From contig NZ_SLUQ01000001.1 in the NCBI RefSeq assembly GCF_004345245.1, forward strand, positions 310,001 through 374,000: 64,000 nt of DNA, in the 5' to 3' direction. The position numbers and the translations under genes were made by a program. This DNA comes from Rhizobium sp. BK251 (GTDB taxonomy: Bacteria; Pseudomonadota; Alphaproteobacteria; Rhizobiales; Rhizobiaceae). Under the pieces are notes generated by a model. That model had not been told where the DNA came from and searched no databases. It was given only the letters and a program-made list of their open reading frames with translations. Below are positions 28,069-37,721 of this stretch, piece by piece (the first letter of the stretch is position 1; each line of letters opens with the position of its first letter).

Positions 28069-28806
28069 TTAATTCCAGTCGCCGACACTTGCCTGGATCA
28101 ATGCCATCGCCGCGACCGCCGCCGTGTCCGCGCGCAGGATGCGGGGACCGAGGGGGATGGCCGTGACGAAATCCAGGCCGCGAAGCATGGCGCGCTCTTC
28201 CTCCGAAAAGCCTCCCTCGGGCCCGATCAGGAGTGCCAGATGCTTCTCGGTGATCCTGGAGAGAAGCGGCAGCGGGTTCTGTCCGGCATCGCCCTCGTCG
28301 CAGTAGATGATGCGCCGCTCCTTCGGCCAGCCGTCGAGGAGATCCTGTAGCCTCACGGGCTCCCGCACCTCGGGAATGCCGAGCACGCCGCATTGCTCGG
28401 CCGCCTCGATAGCATTGGCTTTCACCTTCTCCAGGTTGGTGATCTTGCCCTGCACGTGCTGCGTCATCACCGGCTGCAACACGCCGGCGCCCATTTCGAC
28501 GGCCTTCTGGATCAGATAGTCCAACCGCCCGACCTTCAGCGGCGCGAAGAGGTAGTGGAGGTCGCAGGGCTCCGGCTGCGGTCGTGTCTCTTCGATCGCG
28601 GTCATGGTGATCCGCTTGCGGCTGGGGAAGCCTATCCGCGCCTTCCACTCACCGTGCCGGCCGTTGAAAAGGAGGATCTCCGCGCTCTCGGTCAACCGCA
28701 GCACATTGGCGAGGTAGTTGAACTGCTCGCCGTTGGCCTCGACCTCGGCACCCCGGCCGAGCGCCTGCTCGACAAAAAGCCGCTGCATACGAAAATTGGC
28801 CCGCAT
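28069..28806 (-). CDS. rsmE: 16S rRNA (uracil-1498 N3) methyltransferase RsmE
   Basis: A 245-residue SPOUT-class methyltransferase forming m3U1498 in the 30S decoding region. The N-terminal PUA-like domain ([12 protein letters not shown]) leads to the knotted C-terminal domain with [17 protein letters not shown] and [21 protein letters not shown], the SAM-binding trefoil knot. The start at 28806 has CGGAG five bases upstream. An in-frame Met at 28863 would overlap the PiT gene and is unlikely. It lies 13 bp downstream of the phosphate transporter gene. Confidence 0.95.
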   Translation of the reverse strand: MRANFRMQRLFVEQALGRGAEVEANGEQFNYLANVLRLTESAEILLFNGRHGEWKARIGFPSRKRITMTAIEETRPQPEPCDLHYLFAPLKVGRLDYLIQKAVEMGAGVLQPVMTQHVQGKITNLEKVKANAIEAAEQCGVLGIPEVREPVRLQDLLDGWPKERRIIYCDEGDAGQNPLPLLSRITEKHLALLIGPEGGFSEEERAMLRGLDFVTAIPLGPRILRADTAAVAAMALIQASVGDWN

Positions 28807-28819
28807 GTCGCTCCGTTCC

Positions 28820-30322
28820 TCAAACAAAGAGCGCGAACATAACCCAATAAACCGCTGCCGCAAGCGTGGCCGTGACGGGGACGGTGATCATCCACGCGGC
28901 GATGATCGTCATGAAATGCGAGCGGCGAACGAGATAGCGCCGGCGCGCTTCGTCGGCATTGCGCTCCTCGGGCTCGTCGATGTGCCAGTGCTCGGCCTTC
29001 TGGCGCATATAGGCGAGCCGGCGCCTCGAGTGGCGGGTGTACCATTCACGGAAGAAGCCGACGCCGAAGACCGAGCCGACGGCGATGTGGGTCGAGCTTA
29101 CCGGCAGCCCGAGCCACGAGGCCGCAATCACGGTGAGCGCAGCCGAAAGCGCTACGCAATAGGCGCGCATCGGGTTGAGCTTAGTAATCTGCTCGCCGAC
29201 CAGCCGGATCAGGCGCGGCCCGAAGAGGAGCAATCCCACCGAAATGCCGAAAGCGCCGATCGGCATGACCCAGATCGGAAGGGGCGCATCGCGGGATAAA
29301 AGGCCGGCCTCGGCCGAGCGCACCACAGCCGACAGAGGCCCGATGGCGTTGGAAACGTCATTCGCACCGTGGGCAAAAGAAAGGAGTGCTGCGGAGCCTA
29401 TGAGCGGCAGGCGGAACAGCGAACGAAGGGAACTGTTCTTGTTCTCAAGGCCTTCTGCCTGACGCGCGACAAACGGGTGCGCAAAAAGCCAGAAAAGCAG
29501 GCCTGCAAAAACGCCGAGGAGGCTCACCGTCAGTCTGGAAAGACCTGCCGATATCTGCAGCTGCAACAGCAAATAGGAGGTAAACGCGCCGGCCATGATC
29601 GCTACGAGGACCGGGACCCAGCGCCGGGCGGCGGCGATCTTGTCGTCGCGGTAGATGATGAAGGTCTTGATGAAGAAGAGCAGGGACGCCGCGATGATGC
29701 CGCCCAGGATGGGAGAAAGCATCCATCCGGCCGAGATCTCCAGCATCACCTCCCAATTCACCGGCGCCGGCCCGACGGCGGCAATGCCGGCGCCGACGAC
29801 GGCGCCGACGATCGCGTGGGTCGTTGAAATCGGCGCACGTAGCCATGTGGCGAGGTTGATCCAGAGCGCGGCGGCAATGAGCGCCGACATCATGATCCAC
29901 GCGAGTATCTCATTGTTGCCGACATGAACCGCATCGACGATGTCCGAGGAGATGGTCTTCACCACCTCGTTGCCGGCAATCATGGCGCCGAGCACCTCGA
30001 AGATCGCCGCGATGATCAGTGCCTGGGCCATCGTCATGGCGCGCGCGCCGACAGCCGCGCCGACATTGTTCGTCACGTCGTTCGCGCCGATGTTCATGGC
30101 CATGTAGGCGGCCAGCGCGGACGCGGCGATGATCAGGACGGCGTCCGGACGATTGAACACATAGACACCGGCGGAAAGCATCGCCAGGCCGAGGAAGATG
30201 AGGCCGATTCCAGGCGCGACGAGGCTCCGCGAGACGTGCTTCGTCGCGTCCTCGACATGGGTGAGCTTGTCGAGGTCCTTGTCGAGTGTCCGCTTCGTCA
30301 GTATTGCCGGTCGGTCAGGCAT
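28820..30322 (-). CDS. pit: Low-affinity inorganic phosphate transporter, PiT family
   Basis: A 500-residue metal-phosphate:H+ symporter. The two inverted repeats each carry the PHO4 signature: [26 protein letters not shown] near ~75-100 and [20 protein letters not shown] near ~310-330. Both hold the GANDxxN core, and [15 protein letters not shown] and [15 protein letters not shown] complete the repeat. About ten to twelve membrane segments are seen. A ~30-residue charged N-terminus and a basic cytosolic loop near the C-terminus ([15 protein letters not shown]) are normal for this longer bacterial subtype. rsmE follows on the same transcript. Confidence 0.95.
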   Translation of the reverse strand: MPDRPAILTKRTLDKDLDKLTHVEDATKHVSRSLVAPGIGLIFLGLAMLSAGVYVFNRPDAVLIIAASALAAYMAMNIGANDVTNNVGAAVGARAMTMAQALIIAAIFEVLGAMIAGNEVVKTISSDIVDAVHVGNNEILAWIMMSALIAAALWINLATWLRAPISTTHAIVGAVVGAGIAAVGPAPVNWEVMLEISAGWMLSPILGGIIAASLLFFIKTFIIYRDDKIAAARRWVPVLVAIMAGAFTSYLLLQLQISAGLSRLTVSLLGVFAGLLFWLFAHPFVARQAEGLENKNSSLRSLFRLPLIGSAALLSFAHGANDVSNAIGPLSAVVRSAEAGLLSRDAPLPIWVMPIGAFGISVGLLLFGPRLIRLVGEQITKLNPMRAYCVALSAALTVIAASWLGLPVSSTHIAVGSVFGVGFFREWYTRHSRRRLAYMRQKAEHWHIDEPEERNADEARRRYLVRRSHFMTIIAAWMITVPVTATLAAAVYWVMFALFV

Positions 30323-30400
30323 GGCATTTCCTCGGTCGAGGCTCCTGCATTGGCCCCAGGTGGGCCGATATGCAAGAGTTCCGCGACTGTCCCGCGACGT

Positions 30401-30898
30401 TTATTTCTTGTCCTTGGTCGCAGGCTGGTCTGCCATCTTCCGCTGGAAAGCCAGGATGATGTCCCTGAGTTCAGGCTCGTTGACGCGCTTTACGGCTTCG
30501 TTGCAGGAGACCCACTCGATCTCGCGCTCGCCCTTTTCCTTGTAGGTCTTCGCAAGGTCGGAAACCTGTAGACCGTAGACCTTGACCTTGCAATCGACCT
30601 TGATCCCGTCCTTCAGGACCTTCTGGTAGCCGTAGCTGCCGAGCGTTTCTGTATCGACGGAGCCACGCACGCCGGCTTCTTCGAATGCCTCGCGGGCGGC
30701 AACCTCGTGCGAGAGCTTGCCGGACATGGGCCAACCCTTGGGTATTACCCACCGGCCGGTGTCGCGGCTGGTCATGAGCAACACCTCGACATCACCCGTC
30801 TTCTTCTTCACCCGATAGCAGAGCGCGGCATATTGCTGTCGCGGCGGACGCCGAAACATGAGTTGCACGTCAGAAGCAATGCGGGTCAGCAGGGTCAC
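30401..30898 (-). CDS. Nudix hydrolase with a variant Nudix box
   Basis: A 165-residue Nudix-fold phosphohydrolase. The box is RWVIPKGWPMSGKLSHEVAAREAFEEAGVRG at ~50-80. It matches GX5-x-X7-REUXEEXGU, but the first Glu of the consensus is Lys (SGK); the metal-binding REAFEEAGV core is intact. The PKGWP lead-in is characteristic of a diphosphoinositol-polyphosphate/diadenosine hydrolase-like bacterial subgroup. The lysine-rich tail (RKMADQPATKDKK) is probably disordered. Substrate unknown. It is upstream of the PiT gene on the same strand. Confidence 0.85.
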   Translation of the reverse strand: MTLLTRIASDVQLMFRRPPRQQYAALCYRVKKKTGDVEVLLMTSRDTGRWVIPKGWPMSGKLSHEVAAREAFEEAGVRGSVDTETLGSYGYQKVLKDGIKVDCKVKVYGLQVSDLAKTYKEKGEREIEWVSCNEAVKRVNEPELRDIILAFQRKMADQPATKDKK

Positions 30899-31285
30899 TT
30901 GTCGGAGCGTCCTTTCGATAGTCGAGTGAGAATCACCTGTATATAAGCATTCTATTTAAAACTTCTGCGATCAATATGGCAAAAGTACTTAGAGGTACAA
31001 AAGTGAAGAATATTTCATACGGAAACCGGATGTGATCCGGGTCAAAAATACCGCCACGAATCGGTCTTTTCGCGACATTTCCACCGCTAAGAATGTCGCG
31101 GATTCTTTATTCGGGCTTGGTCGCCCGCCCGTGGCGCGGTGGAGAAAAAAACGCTGCGAGCTTCTGAACGGAAATCCTTCCCGCGCTCGACTGACTGCTA
31201 CCATGAGTTGACGGCGGCCTACCGCGCCCCGGTAGTGGGACGCGGCAGCATCTAAAGGATAGCGGCTGCGATTGAAATGCCGCTT
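30899..31285. other. AT-rich intergenic region with strong hairpins; no gene seen
   Basis: A 387-bp interval between the Nudix start and the stop of the oxidoreductase gene. It contains a compact hairpin CCGGAT-GTG-ATCCGG (31027-31041) and a 9-bp stem CGCGACATT/AATGTCGCG (31071-31079/31092-31100, 12-nt loop) followed by GATTCTTTATT. A 5-bp GCGGC/GCCGC dyad lies next to the 31286 stop. The Nudix promoter must be in the AT-rich part near 30940-31000. No protein frame is convincing; a small RNA is possible. Confidence 0.35.
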
Positions 31286-32284
31286 TCATTCGATGTCGAC
31301 GACGATCTTTCCTGCGGCTTCGCGATCTTCGATCAGCCGATGCGCTTCCGCCACATCGCCGATGCCGAAGCGGCGGGCGTCGAGCTTAGGCACGAGATGG
31401 CCGGCTTCCGCCAGCTTCGTGGCCGCACGCATGATTTCGCCGTGATGTTCGCGGCCTTCGCCGGTCAGCAGAGGCAGTAGCGTGAAGACGCCCGAATAGG
31501 TGGCCGCCTTGAACGAAAGCGGTGCCAGCGCGTGGGTGCCCCATCCGAGGCAACTGACCACATGGCCGAACCGGCCTACCGCCTGGAAGGCAGTATCGAG
31601 GCCCTGGCCGCCGATCGTATCGTAGACGAGGTCGAAGCCCTTGCCGTCCGTGTATTTCTGGACATAGGCATCGAGTGTTTCAGTCGCGTAGTCAATGGGT
31701 GTCGCGCCGAGGCTGCGGATGTAATCCGCCTTCGGCGCACCGTCGACGGCGTAGACCTCCGCGCCGAACGACTTTGCGATCTGTACCGCCACATGGCCGA
31801 CACCACCGCCGCCGCCAAGGACGAGCACCTTCTGTCCGGCCTTGACGTCTGCGCGGTCGACCAGCCCTTCCCACGCGGTGATGAACACCAGCGGCAGGGC
31901 GGCTGACTCGCGCATGGATAGATTTGCGGGCTTCCGTGCAAGCAGGGCGGCGTCAACGGCCTGATATTGGGCAAGCGATCCCTGCACGCCACCCACTCCG
32001 CCGGTCATGCCATAGACCTCGTCGCCGCGGCGAAAGCCGGTGACGCCCGCGCCCACGTCCTCGACGATCCCGGCCATGTCGATGCCGAGCACGGCAGGCA
32101 AGGGATGGCGGGCGTGGGCTGCCTTTCCGGCCCGGATCTTCGTATCGAGCGGATTGACGCCGCTGGCCTTGATGCGGACCAGCACCTCGCCTGTCTGCGG
32201 CACGGGGCGCGGAATTTCGGCAAGCCGGAAGGGCCCGTCGTTATTCTCGAGGATGAGTGCATTCATCGTTTTCTGCGTGGACAT
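31286..32284 (-). CDS. Zinc-free medium-chain dehydrogenase, quinone oxidoreductase-like
   Basis: A 332-residue MDR-superfamily NADPH-dependent oxidoreductase. The GroES-like N-domain has VRIKASGVNPLDTKIRAG and VLGIDMAGIVEDVG. The Rossmann motif is VLVLGGGGGVGHVAVQIAKSFGAEVYAV. The zinc-liganding Cys/His set is absent, typical of quinone reductases and zeta-crystallin-like enzymes acting on quinones or enals. The start MSTQKTMNALIL at 32284 has AAGGAGA upstream. It is divergent from a LysR gene 103 bp away, a usual arrangement for a substrate-inducible reductase. Confidence 0.85.
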   Translation of the reverse strand: MSTQKTMNALILENNDGPFRLAEIPRPVPQTGEVLVRIKASGVNPLDTKIRAGKAAHARHPLPAVLGIDMAGIVEDVGAGVTGFRRGDEVYGMTGGVGGVQGSLAQYQAVDAALLARKPANLSMRESAALPLVFITAWEGLVDRADVKAGQKVLVLGGGGGVGHVAVQIAKSFGAEVYAVDGAPKADYIRSLGATPIDYATETLDAYVQKYTDGKGFDLVYDTIGGQGLDTAFQAVGRFGHVVSCLGWGTHALAPLSFKAATYSGVFTLLPLLTGEGREHHGEIMRAATKLAEAGHLVPKLDARRFGIGDVAEAHRLIEDREAAGKIVVDIE

Positions 32285-32387
32285 GATCGTCTCCTTCATG
32301 GCGTTGACAGAAGGATGCGCCGTTGAGACGTGAATGGAAATGAAATAGACTGCACGAAAGTCATGCATTTGTGTTTGGGGTATGGTC

Positions 32388-33239
32388 ATGGAGTGGAGCG
32401 ACGTAAGGCTGTTTCTTGCCATCGCGCGGGAAGGGACGCTTGGCGCGGCAGCGCGTAGCCTCGGCCTGACCCAGCCGACGATGGGAAGGCGGCTGCGCGC
32501 CCTGGAGGCTGCCGTCGGACAGACGCTGTTCCAACGCACCGCCGATGGGTTCGTCCTCACCGATGAGGGTTCGGCGGTTCTCGGTCATGCCGAGCGCATG
32601 GAGGAGGAAGCGATAGCGCTGCAGCGAGAAGTCGCGGGGCAGGGACGCCAACTGGGCGGCATGCTGCGGCTTTCGTCGTCGGATTGGTTCGGCGCACATG
32701 TGCTTTCGCCCATCCTCGCGGAATTCTCCGCTGCCTATCCGAATGTGATGGTCGAGTTGATTACGGATTCGCGGCTCCTCAGCCTTCCGCGCCGCGAGGC
32801 AGATCTCGCCTTTCGTATTGCGCCCTTCACGGAGCCGGAGGTCATATCGCGGCGCCTGATGCATATCGACTACGGGCTTTACATGCGTGTCGGAGGCGAT
32901 TTCCCCCGTGCCGGCGGCAAGGGTGCGCGTCTGGTGACGATGGATCAGGCCTTCGAGACCATGCCGGACGTCGCCTGGCTGAAACGCGTGCTGCCGGAAG
33001 CAACGGTCGCGCTGCGCAGCAACAATCGCGATGTGCAGGCGACCCTTTGCGCCGCCGGAGCCGGCCTTGCCGTCCTCCCGCGGCCGCTCGGCGATGCGAT
33101 CAAGGGCATCGAGCGCATCGATGTCGACGAGCCACCGCCTGGCCGCGACACCTGGGTCGGCTATCACCGGGACCTGAAACGCCTGACGCGTCTGCGGCTC
33201 CTCCTCGATCTGGTGATCGAGCGGCTGGCCGTGCGCTAG
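32388..33239 (+). CDS. LysR-type regulator, divergent from quinone oxidoreductase gene
   Basis: A 283-residue regulator. The HTH is at ~1-60 ([46 protein letters not shown]). The effector domain is ~88-283 with [19 protein letters not shown]. This short-tailed group commonly controls a divergently transcribed oxidoreductase, as here. ATG 32388 is favoured over 32382 because GGGG sits at 32377-32380. The 3' end overlaps the convergent macrodomain gene by 4 bp, so their transcripts must run into each other. Confidence 0.85.
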   Translation: MEWSDVRLFLAIAREGTLGAAARSLGLTQPTMGRRLRALEAAVGQTLFQRTADGFVLTDEGSAVLGHAERMEEEAIALQREVAGQGRQLGGMLRLSSSDWFGAHVLSPILAEFSAAYPNVMVELITDSRLLSLPRREADLAFRIAPFTEPEVISRRLMHIDYGLYMRVGGDFPRAGGKGARLVTMDQAFETMPDVAWLKRVLPEATVALRSNNRDVQATLCAAGAGLAVLPRPLGDAIKGIERIDVDEPPPGRDTWVGYHRDLKRLTRLRLLLDLVIERLAVR

Positions 33240-33811
33240 TTGCTTGCATCCGCGAGCATTCGCGGCAGCTGCTGTGCATAGAGCGTTGCCATGTCGGCGC
33301 CGAAGCAACAGAAGATGATTTCCTCGAACGCGCCATCCATGCTTTCCGCGAGGGCGGTCCGCGTAGCCGTCACCGTGGCCTGGTCCGCCGGAAAGCGATA
33401 GACGCCGGTCGAAATCGCCGGGAAGGCGATCGCCCTCAACCCATTGGCCCTCGCGACCTTCAGGCTGTTGCGATAGCAGGAGGCAAGCAGTTCGTCCTCG
33501 CCGCGGTCGCCGCCGTTCCATACCGGTCCGACCGTATGGATCACATGCCGCGCCGGCAGGCGATAGCCGCGGGTGATCTTTGCCTCTCCTGTAGGGCAAC
33601 CGCCCAGCCCACGGCACTCATCGAGCAGTTCCGGTCCGGCGCCACGATGGATGGCGCCATCGACACCGCCGCCGCCGAGGAGACTTGAGTTGGCCGCGTT
33701 CACGATCGCGTCCACCCGCAATTGCGTGATGTCTCCTTGCAAGACCGTGAACTGCGTCTTCGATAGATCGAGGGCTTCCGACCATATCTGGATGAGGCCG
33801 CCATAGCGCAT
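33236..33811 (-). CDS. Macrodomain protein (O-acetyl-ADP-ribose deacetylase, YmdB-like)
   Basis: A 191-residue macrodomain. Ligand-binding motifs are [27 protein letters not shown] (~39-65, with the catalytic-type Asn and Asp), the [25 protein letters not shown] strand and the phosphate loop [12 protein letters not shown]. MacroD-type members remove acetyl or ADP-ribosyl groups; YmdB also modulates RNase III. GGGAGGA precedes ATG 33811, favoured over an upstream in-frame Met. It is a single gene, convergent with the LysR gene. Confidence 0.9.
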   Translation of the reverse strand: MRYGGLIQIWSEALDLSKTQFTVLQGDITQLRVDAIVNAANSSLLGGGGVDGAIHRGAGPELLDECRGLGGCPTGEAKITRGYRLPARHVIHTVGPVWNGGDRGEDELLASCYRNSLKVARANGLRAIAFPAISTGVYRFPADQATVTATRTALAESMDGAFEEIIFCCFGADMATLYAQQLPRMLADASN

Positions 33812-33958
33812 GATATCCTCCCGCCGCATTTTGCCTGAGAAGATAAGTCGCTGGATGCCTCGATCCAGTGTGCACGGCTTCGTCTGTGACAAAGGATACT
33901 CTGCCTATGGGGCCGGGCGTCTGTTAGTTTATCCGTGCAAGGCAAGGGGGACGGCTGC

Positions 33959-35233
33959 GTGACAAATGGCAAGTTTACTTTTCCGACGGCACCGCACAGG
34001 GCGCTTGCCCTCGGGGAGATCCACGCGAGGCCTTATGCGCTGGTGACTTTGCCGCGCGTCATCTTCCAGCTTGCCTTCATGATGGATGGCGGTGCGGCCG
34101 TGCATCACGGTGTGATTTCCGAGCTTTCGCGCAGCCGCGGCATCTCGCCTCCTGAGCGAGATGCGCGTCACCATGCCATTCCCTGGGGGCAGGGGACGTT
34201 GCGCTGGGAACGACATACGGAATTTTCCACCTGGTTCTGGGATGGGCCGGTGCCGGATAAATTCGGCGGCGACGTTCCGGTTCATCCGTTCGGCGACGGC
34301 TTTTCGCCGCCCGGTCTTCTGATCTCGGGCATCCGGCTGGAGATTCGCCCGGAAGGCCCCGAAACGATCGAGGCAATGATGCTCTTTGACCAGGCGAGCC
34401 TTTGCTATAGCCAGACGAAGAACGGCCAGGCCGCAATCGTCACCGATTTTCGCCAGAACGGTGATGGCCTCACGCAGATTCTCGTCATCGATCGGGGCAT
34501 GAGCGAGGCGGGAAGGGGCGCGCTCGTCCAGCGGCTGCTGGATATCGAAACCTATCGGACGCTCGCCATGCTCGGGCTGCCGCTTGCACAGACGCTTTCG
34601 CCGGAGATACGCCGCATCGAGGACGGGCTTACCGCCGTCACCCAGCACATGAAGGCCCATGCACGCGAGCAGGCGGATGAGATGCTCGGTGAGATCACCC
34701 GCCTTGCGGCGGAACTGGAGGCGAATGCGGCGCTCAGCCTCTACCGGTTCGGCGCAAGCCGCGCCTATGACGGCATCGTCAACGAACGCGTCGCGACCCT
34801 CGCCGAGGTGCCCGTGCCGGGTTATGAAACGCTTGGCTCCTTCCTCGAGCGGCGGCTTGCGCCCGCCATGCGCACCTGCCAGTCCGTGGAGGAACGCCAG
34901 GCGAACCTCTCGCAGAAGCTCTCCCGCGCCACCGGCCTTGTCCGCAGCTGGATCGATGTCGAATTGGAGCGCCAGAACTCCGTGCTGCTCGCCTCGATGA
35001 ACCGCCGCGCGAACCTGCAGTTGCGCTTGCAGCAGACGGTCGAAGGCCTCTCCGTCGCTGCCATCTCCTACTATGTCATCGGCCTTCTGAGCTACCTCAC
35101 CAAAGCCATCGACCATGACCTGGTGCCCATCAAGCCTGAGGCCATGACGGGCTTTGCAGTGCCCTTCGTCGTCCTGGCGGTATGGTTTGTCGTGCGCCGA
35201 GCCCGGCGCAAGCACCTGGAAGAACGGCACTGA
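33959..35233 (+). CDS. DUF3422 membrane-anchored protein
   Basis: A 424-residue protein conserved among alpha- and betaproteobacteria as DUF3422. The N-terminal soluble region has RALALGEIHARPY and ERHTEFSTWFWDG, followed by a long helical stretch (~230-360: RRIEDGLTAVTQHMKAHAREQADEMLGEITRLAAELEAN). Two C-terminal membrane segments follow (GLSVAAISYYVIGLLSYL and FAVPFVVLAVWFVV). GTG 33959 with GGGGGA upstream is favoured over GTG 33935. The topology suggests a cytosolic coiled-coil body held at the membrane. Function unknown. Confidence 0.85.
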   Translation: MTNGKFTFPTAPHRALALGEIHARPYALVTLPRVIFQLAFMMDGGAAVHHGVISELSRSRGISPPERDARHHAIPWGQGTLRWERHTEFSTWFWDGPVPDKFGGDVPVHPFGDGFSPPGLLISGIRLEIRPEGPETIEAMMLFDQASLCYSQTKNGQAAIVTDFRQNGDGLTQILVIDRGMSEAGRGALVQRLLDIETYRTLAMLGLPLAQTLSPEIRRIEDGLTAVTQHMKAHAREQADEMLGEITRLAAELEANAALSLYRFGASRAYDGIVNERVATLAEVPVPGYETLGSFLERRLAPAMRTCQSVEERQANLSQKLSRATGLVRSWIDVELERQNSVLLASMNRRANLQLRLQQTVEGLSVAAISYYVIGLLSYLTKAIDHDLVPIKPEAMTGFAVPFVVLAVWFVVRRARRKHLEERH

Positions 35234-35238
35234 CGGCC

Positions 35239-36135
35239 CTAGCGCTCCCAGTAGGGCGTAGGTCCGTAGAGTTCAGCTAGGTAGTCGATGAAGAGACGCA
35301 CTTTCGCCGGCAGGAACTGGCGGCTCGGATAGACAGCCGAAAGCGCCACGTTGCGCGATCCTTCATAGGCCGGCAAGACCTGCACGAGCTTACCTTCCTG
35401 CAGTTCCCGCCCGATGTCCCAGGTCGAGCGCAGGGCGATGCCGAGGCCGCCGATCACAGCCTCGCGAATCACCTCGCTGGAATTGGTAATCAGCGTTCCC
35501 TCGGGCCGCAGGGTGATCGCCCCCTTCGGACCCTCGAGGCGCCAGGCATCATTGTTGTGGGCGGGCAGGCATGTGTGCTCGCGCAGCGCATCTATATCCT
35601 CGGGCATGCCGTGCGTCGCCACGTAATCCGGCGAGGCGCAGAGAATGCGCCGCACGGGCGCCAGCCGCCGCGCCACGAGACTCGAATCCGTCAGTTCTGC
35701 AATGCGAATGGCAAGATCGAAGCCTTCGCCGACGATATCGGTGAACTCGTCAGTCAACACGAGATGGATGTTCAGATCCGGATGGGCACTCATGAACGGG
35801 CGCAAATGAGGCGCGATATGCATGCGGCCGAAGGAGGTCGGAGCTGAAATCTTCAGGGTGCCGTGCATGCGTGCCGATCGGCCGGAAATATAGGCCTCCG
35901 CCTCCTCGAGCCCGGCCAGGATGGCAAGGACCCGGTCGTAGAAACCCTGGCCGGCTTCGGTCAGTGAAATCTGCCGCGTCGTGCGCTGGAGCAGGCGTGT
36001 CCCGAGCCGGTCTTCCAGTCGCTTGATACGCTTCGAGATCACCGCCGGAGAAAAGCCCAGCACCCTGCCGGCCATGGACATGCTGCCGGTCGAAACCACC
36101 CTTGCGAATATTTCCAGATCGCCGAGATTGGTCAT
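35239..36135 (-). CDS. LysR-type regulator divergent from glycolate oxidase genes
   Basis: 298 residues. The HTH is at ~3-62 (DLEIFARVVSTGSMSMAGRVLGFSPAVISKRIKRLEDRLGTRLL), in the large DsdC/GcvA/AaeR-like subgroup. The effector domain has GTLKISAPTSFGRMHIAPHL. The Met at 36135 is used (AGGAAAA upstream); a longer frame from 36165 adds ten residues. It is separated from glcD by 146 bp, so control of glcDE, possibly in response to glycolate or a related hydroxy acid, is a fair inference. Confidence 0.85.
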   Translation of the reverse strand: MTNLGDLEIFARVVSTGSMSMAGRVLGFSPAVISKRIKRLEDRLGTRLLQRTTRQISLTEAGQGFYDRVLAILAGLEEAEAYISGRSARMHGTLKISAPTSFGRMHIAPHLRPFMSAHPDLNIHLVLTDEFTDIVGEGFDLAIRIAELTDSSLVARRLAPVRRILCASPDYVATHGMPEDIDALREHTCLPAHNNDAWRLEGPKGAITLRPEGTLITNSSEVIREAVIGGLGIALRSTWDIGRELQEGKLVQVLPAYEGSRNVALSAVYPSRQFLPAKVRLFIDYLAELYGPTPYWER

Positions 36136-36281
36136 GGAATGATATTTTTTCCTCTTTTGACACAAGTGCTTAGCATTTGCGCCAATTTCAGGAAAGTGCT
36201 AAGCAGCGTGCCTGATAGGATGTGCAGTGAGGATGGGGCCGGAGGCTATTTGGCGGCCGATCTGCACATAGGGAGCATGCC

Positions 36282-37721
36282 ATGGCCCATGCCATTTCAT
36301 TCCTCGAGCCGCGGGCAGCTGTTCTGGCGCGCCGGCGCGAGATCGTCGCGGATCTGGCCGAATTGCTGCCTCCCGAGTGCCTGATCCATGAGGCCGGCGA
36401 GCTTGTTCCCTTCGAGACGGATGCCTTTGTTTCCTATCGCCGCCTGCCGCTTGCCGTAGCCCTGCCGGAGACGACCGCGCAGGTCGCGGCGGTGATGAAA
36501 TACTGCCACAAATACGGCGTGCCCGTGGTGCCGCGCGGTGCCGGCACCTCCCTTTCCGGTGGCGCCATTCCACAGGAGGATGCCGTCGTCATCGGGCTCT
36601 CCAAGATGAACCGCATCCTCGAAGTCGATTTTGCCAATCGCGCGGCAACCGTCCAGGCGGGCGTCACCAATCTCAGCATCTCCGACGCGGTTGCGGCCGA
36701 CGGCTTTTTCTATGCTCCCGACCCGAGCTCCCAGCTTGCCTGCACCATCGGCGGCAATATCGGCATGAATTCCGGGGGCGCGCACTGTCTGAAGTACGGC
36801 GTGACGACGAACAACCTGCTCGGCGTCAAGATGGTTCTCGCCGACGGAACCGTCGTCGAGCTTGGCGGCAAGGCTCTCGATGCGCCGGGCTATGATCTCC
36901 TCGGCCTCGTCTGCGGTTCGGAGGGCCAGCTCGGCATCGTCACTGAAGCAACGGTCAGGCTGATTGCCAGACCGGAGGGTGCCCGCCCTGTGCTCTTTGG
37001 CTTCGAGAGGTCCGAAGAGGCGGGTACCTGCGTCGCCGATATCATCGCGGCAGGCATCATTCCCGTCGCCATCGAATTCATGGACAAGCCGGCAATCGAA
37101 ATCTGCGAGGCCTTTGCCCATGCCGGCTATCCGCTCGATGTCGGCGCGCTGCTGATCGTCGAGGTGGAGGGCTCGGAGGCCGAGATGGACGCGATGCTGA
37201 AGAGCATCGTCGAGATCGCGCGCAGGCACGCGGTCAAGACCGTACGCGAATGCCAGAGCGCAACCGAGGCGGCGCAGATCTGGAAGGGGCGGAAATCCGC
37301 CTTCGGCGCTACCGGCCGCATCGCCGATTACATCTGCATGGACGGCACCGTGCCGCTCAGCCAGCTCAGCCACGTGCTGAAGAAGACCTCTGAGATCATC
37401 GACAGCTATGGCCTGCGGGTGGCGAACGTCTTTCACGCGGGCGACGGCAACATGCATCCGCTGATCCTCTTCAATGCCAACGATCCGGAGGATGCCGCAC
37501 GCGCGGAGGCGGCGGGCAATGATATCCTCAAGCTCTGCGTCGATGCCGGCGGGTGTCTGACCGGCGAGCATGGTGTCGGCATCGAGAAGCGCGACCTGAT
37601 GCGCCATCAATATTCGCAGGCCGACCTCGACCAGCAGATGGCGATCCGCGCAGCCTTCGATCCGCAGTGGCTGCTCAATCCCTCCAAGGTCTTTCCGCTC
37701 GACGGGCGAAGCGGCGGATGA
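36282..37721 (+). CDS. glcD: Glycolate oxidase FAD-linked subunit GlcD
   Basis: A 479-residue FAD-dependent 2-hydroxyacid dehydrogenase subunit oxidising glycolate to glyoxylate. The PCMH-type FAD domain has VPRGAGTSLSGGAIP (~83-97), PDPSSQLACTIGGNIGMNSGGAHCLKYGVT and YDLLGLVCGSEGQLGIVTEATVRL. The C-terminal catalytic half has NVFHAGDGNMHPLI and TGEHGVGIEKRDLM. It works with GlcE and the iron-sulfur subunit GlcF. GGGAG precedes ATG 36282. glcE overlaps the stop by 4 bp (ATGA). Confidence 0.95.
   Translation: MAHAISFLEPRAAVLARRREIVADLAELLPPECLIHEAGELVPFETDAFVSYRRLPLAVALPETTAQVAAVMKYCHKYGVPVVPRGAGTSLSGGAIPQEDAVVIGLSKMNRILEVDFANRAATVQAGVTNLSISDAVAADGFFYAPDPSSQLACTIGGNIGMNSGGAHCLKYGVTTNNLLGVKMVLADGTVVELGGKALDAPGYDLLGLVCGSEGQLGIVTEATVRLIARPEGARPVLFGFERSEEAGTCVADIIAAGIIPVAIEFMDKPAIEICEAFAHAGYPLDVGALLIVEVEGSEAEMDAMLKSIVEIARRHAVKTVRECQSATEAAQIWKGRKSAFGATGRIADYICMDGTVPLSQLSHVLKKTSEIIDSYGLRVANVFHAGDGNMHPLILFNANDPEDAARAEAAGNDILKLCVDAGGCLTGEHGVGIEKRDLMRHQYSQADLDQQMAIRAAFDPQWLLNPSKVFPLDGRSGG

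Noticed and set aside
33929..35230. A 433-codon minus-strand open frame
   Set aside because: Mirror of the DUF3422 gene, which has a start, ribosome site and membrane segments; the antisense product has no recognisable features.
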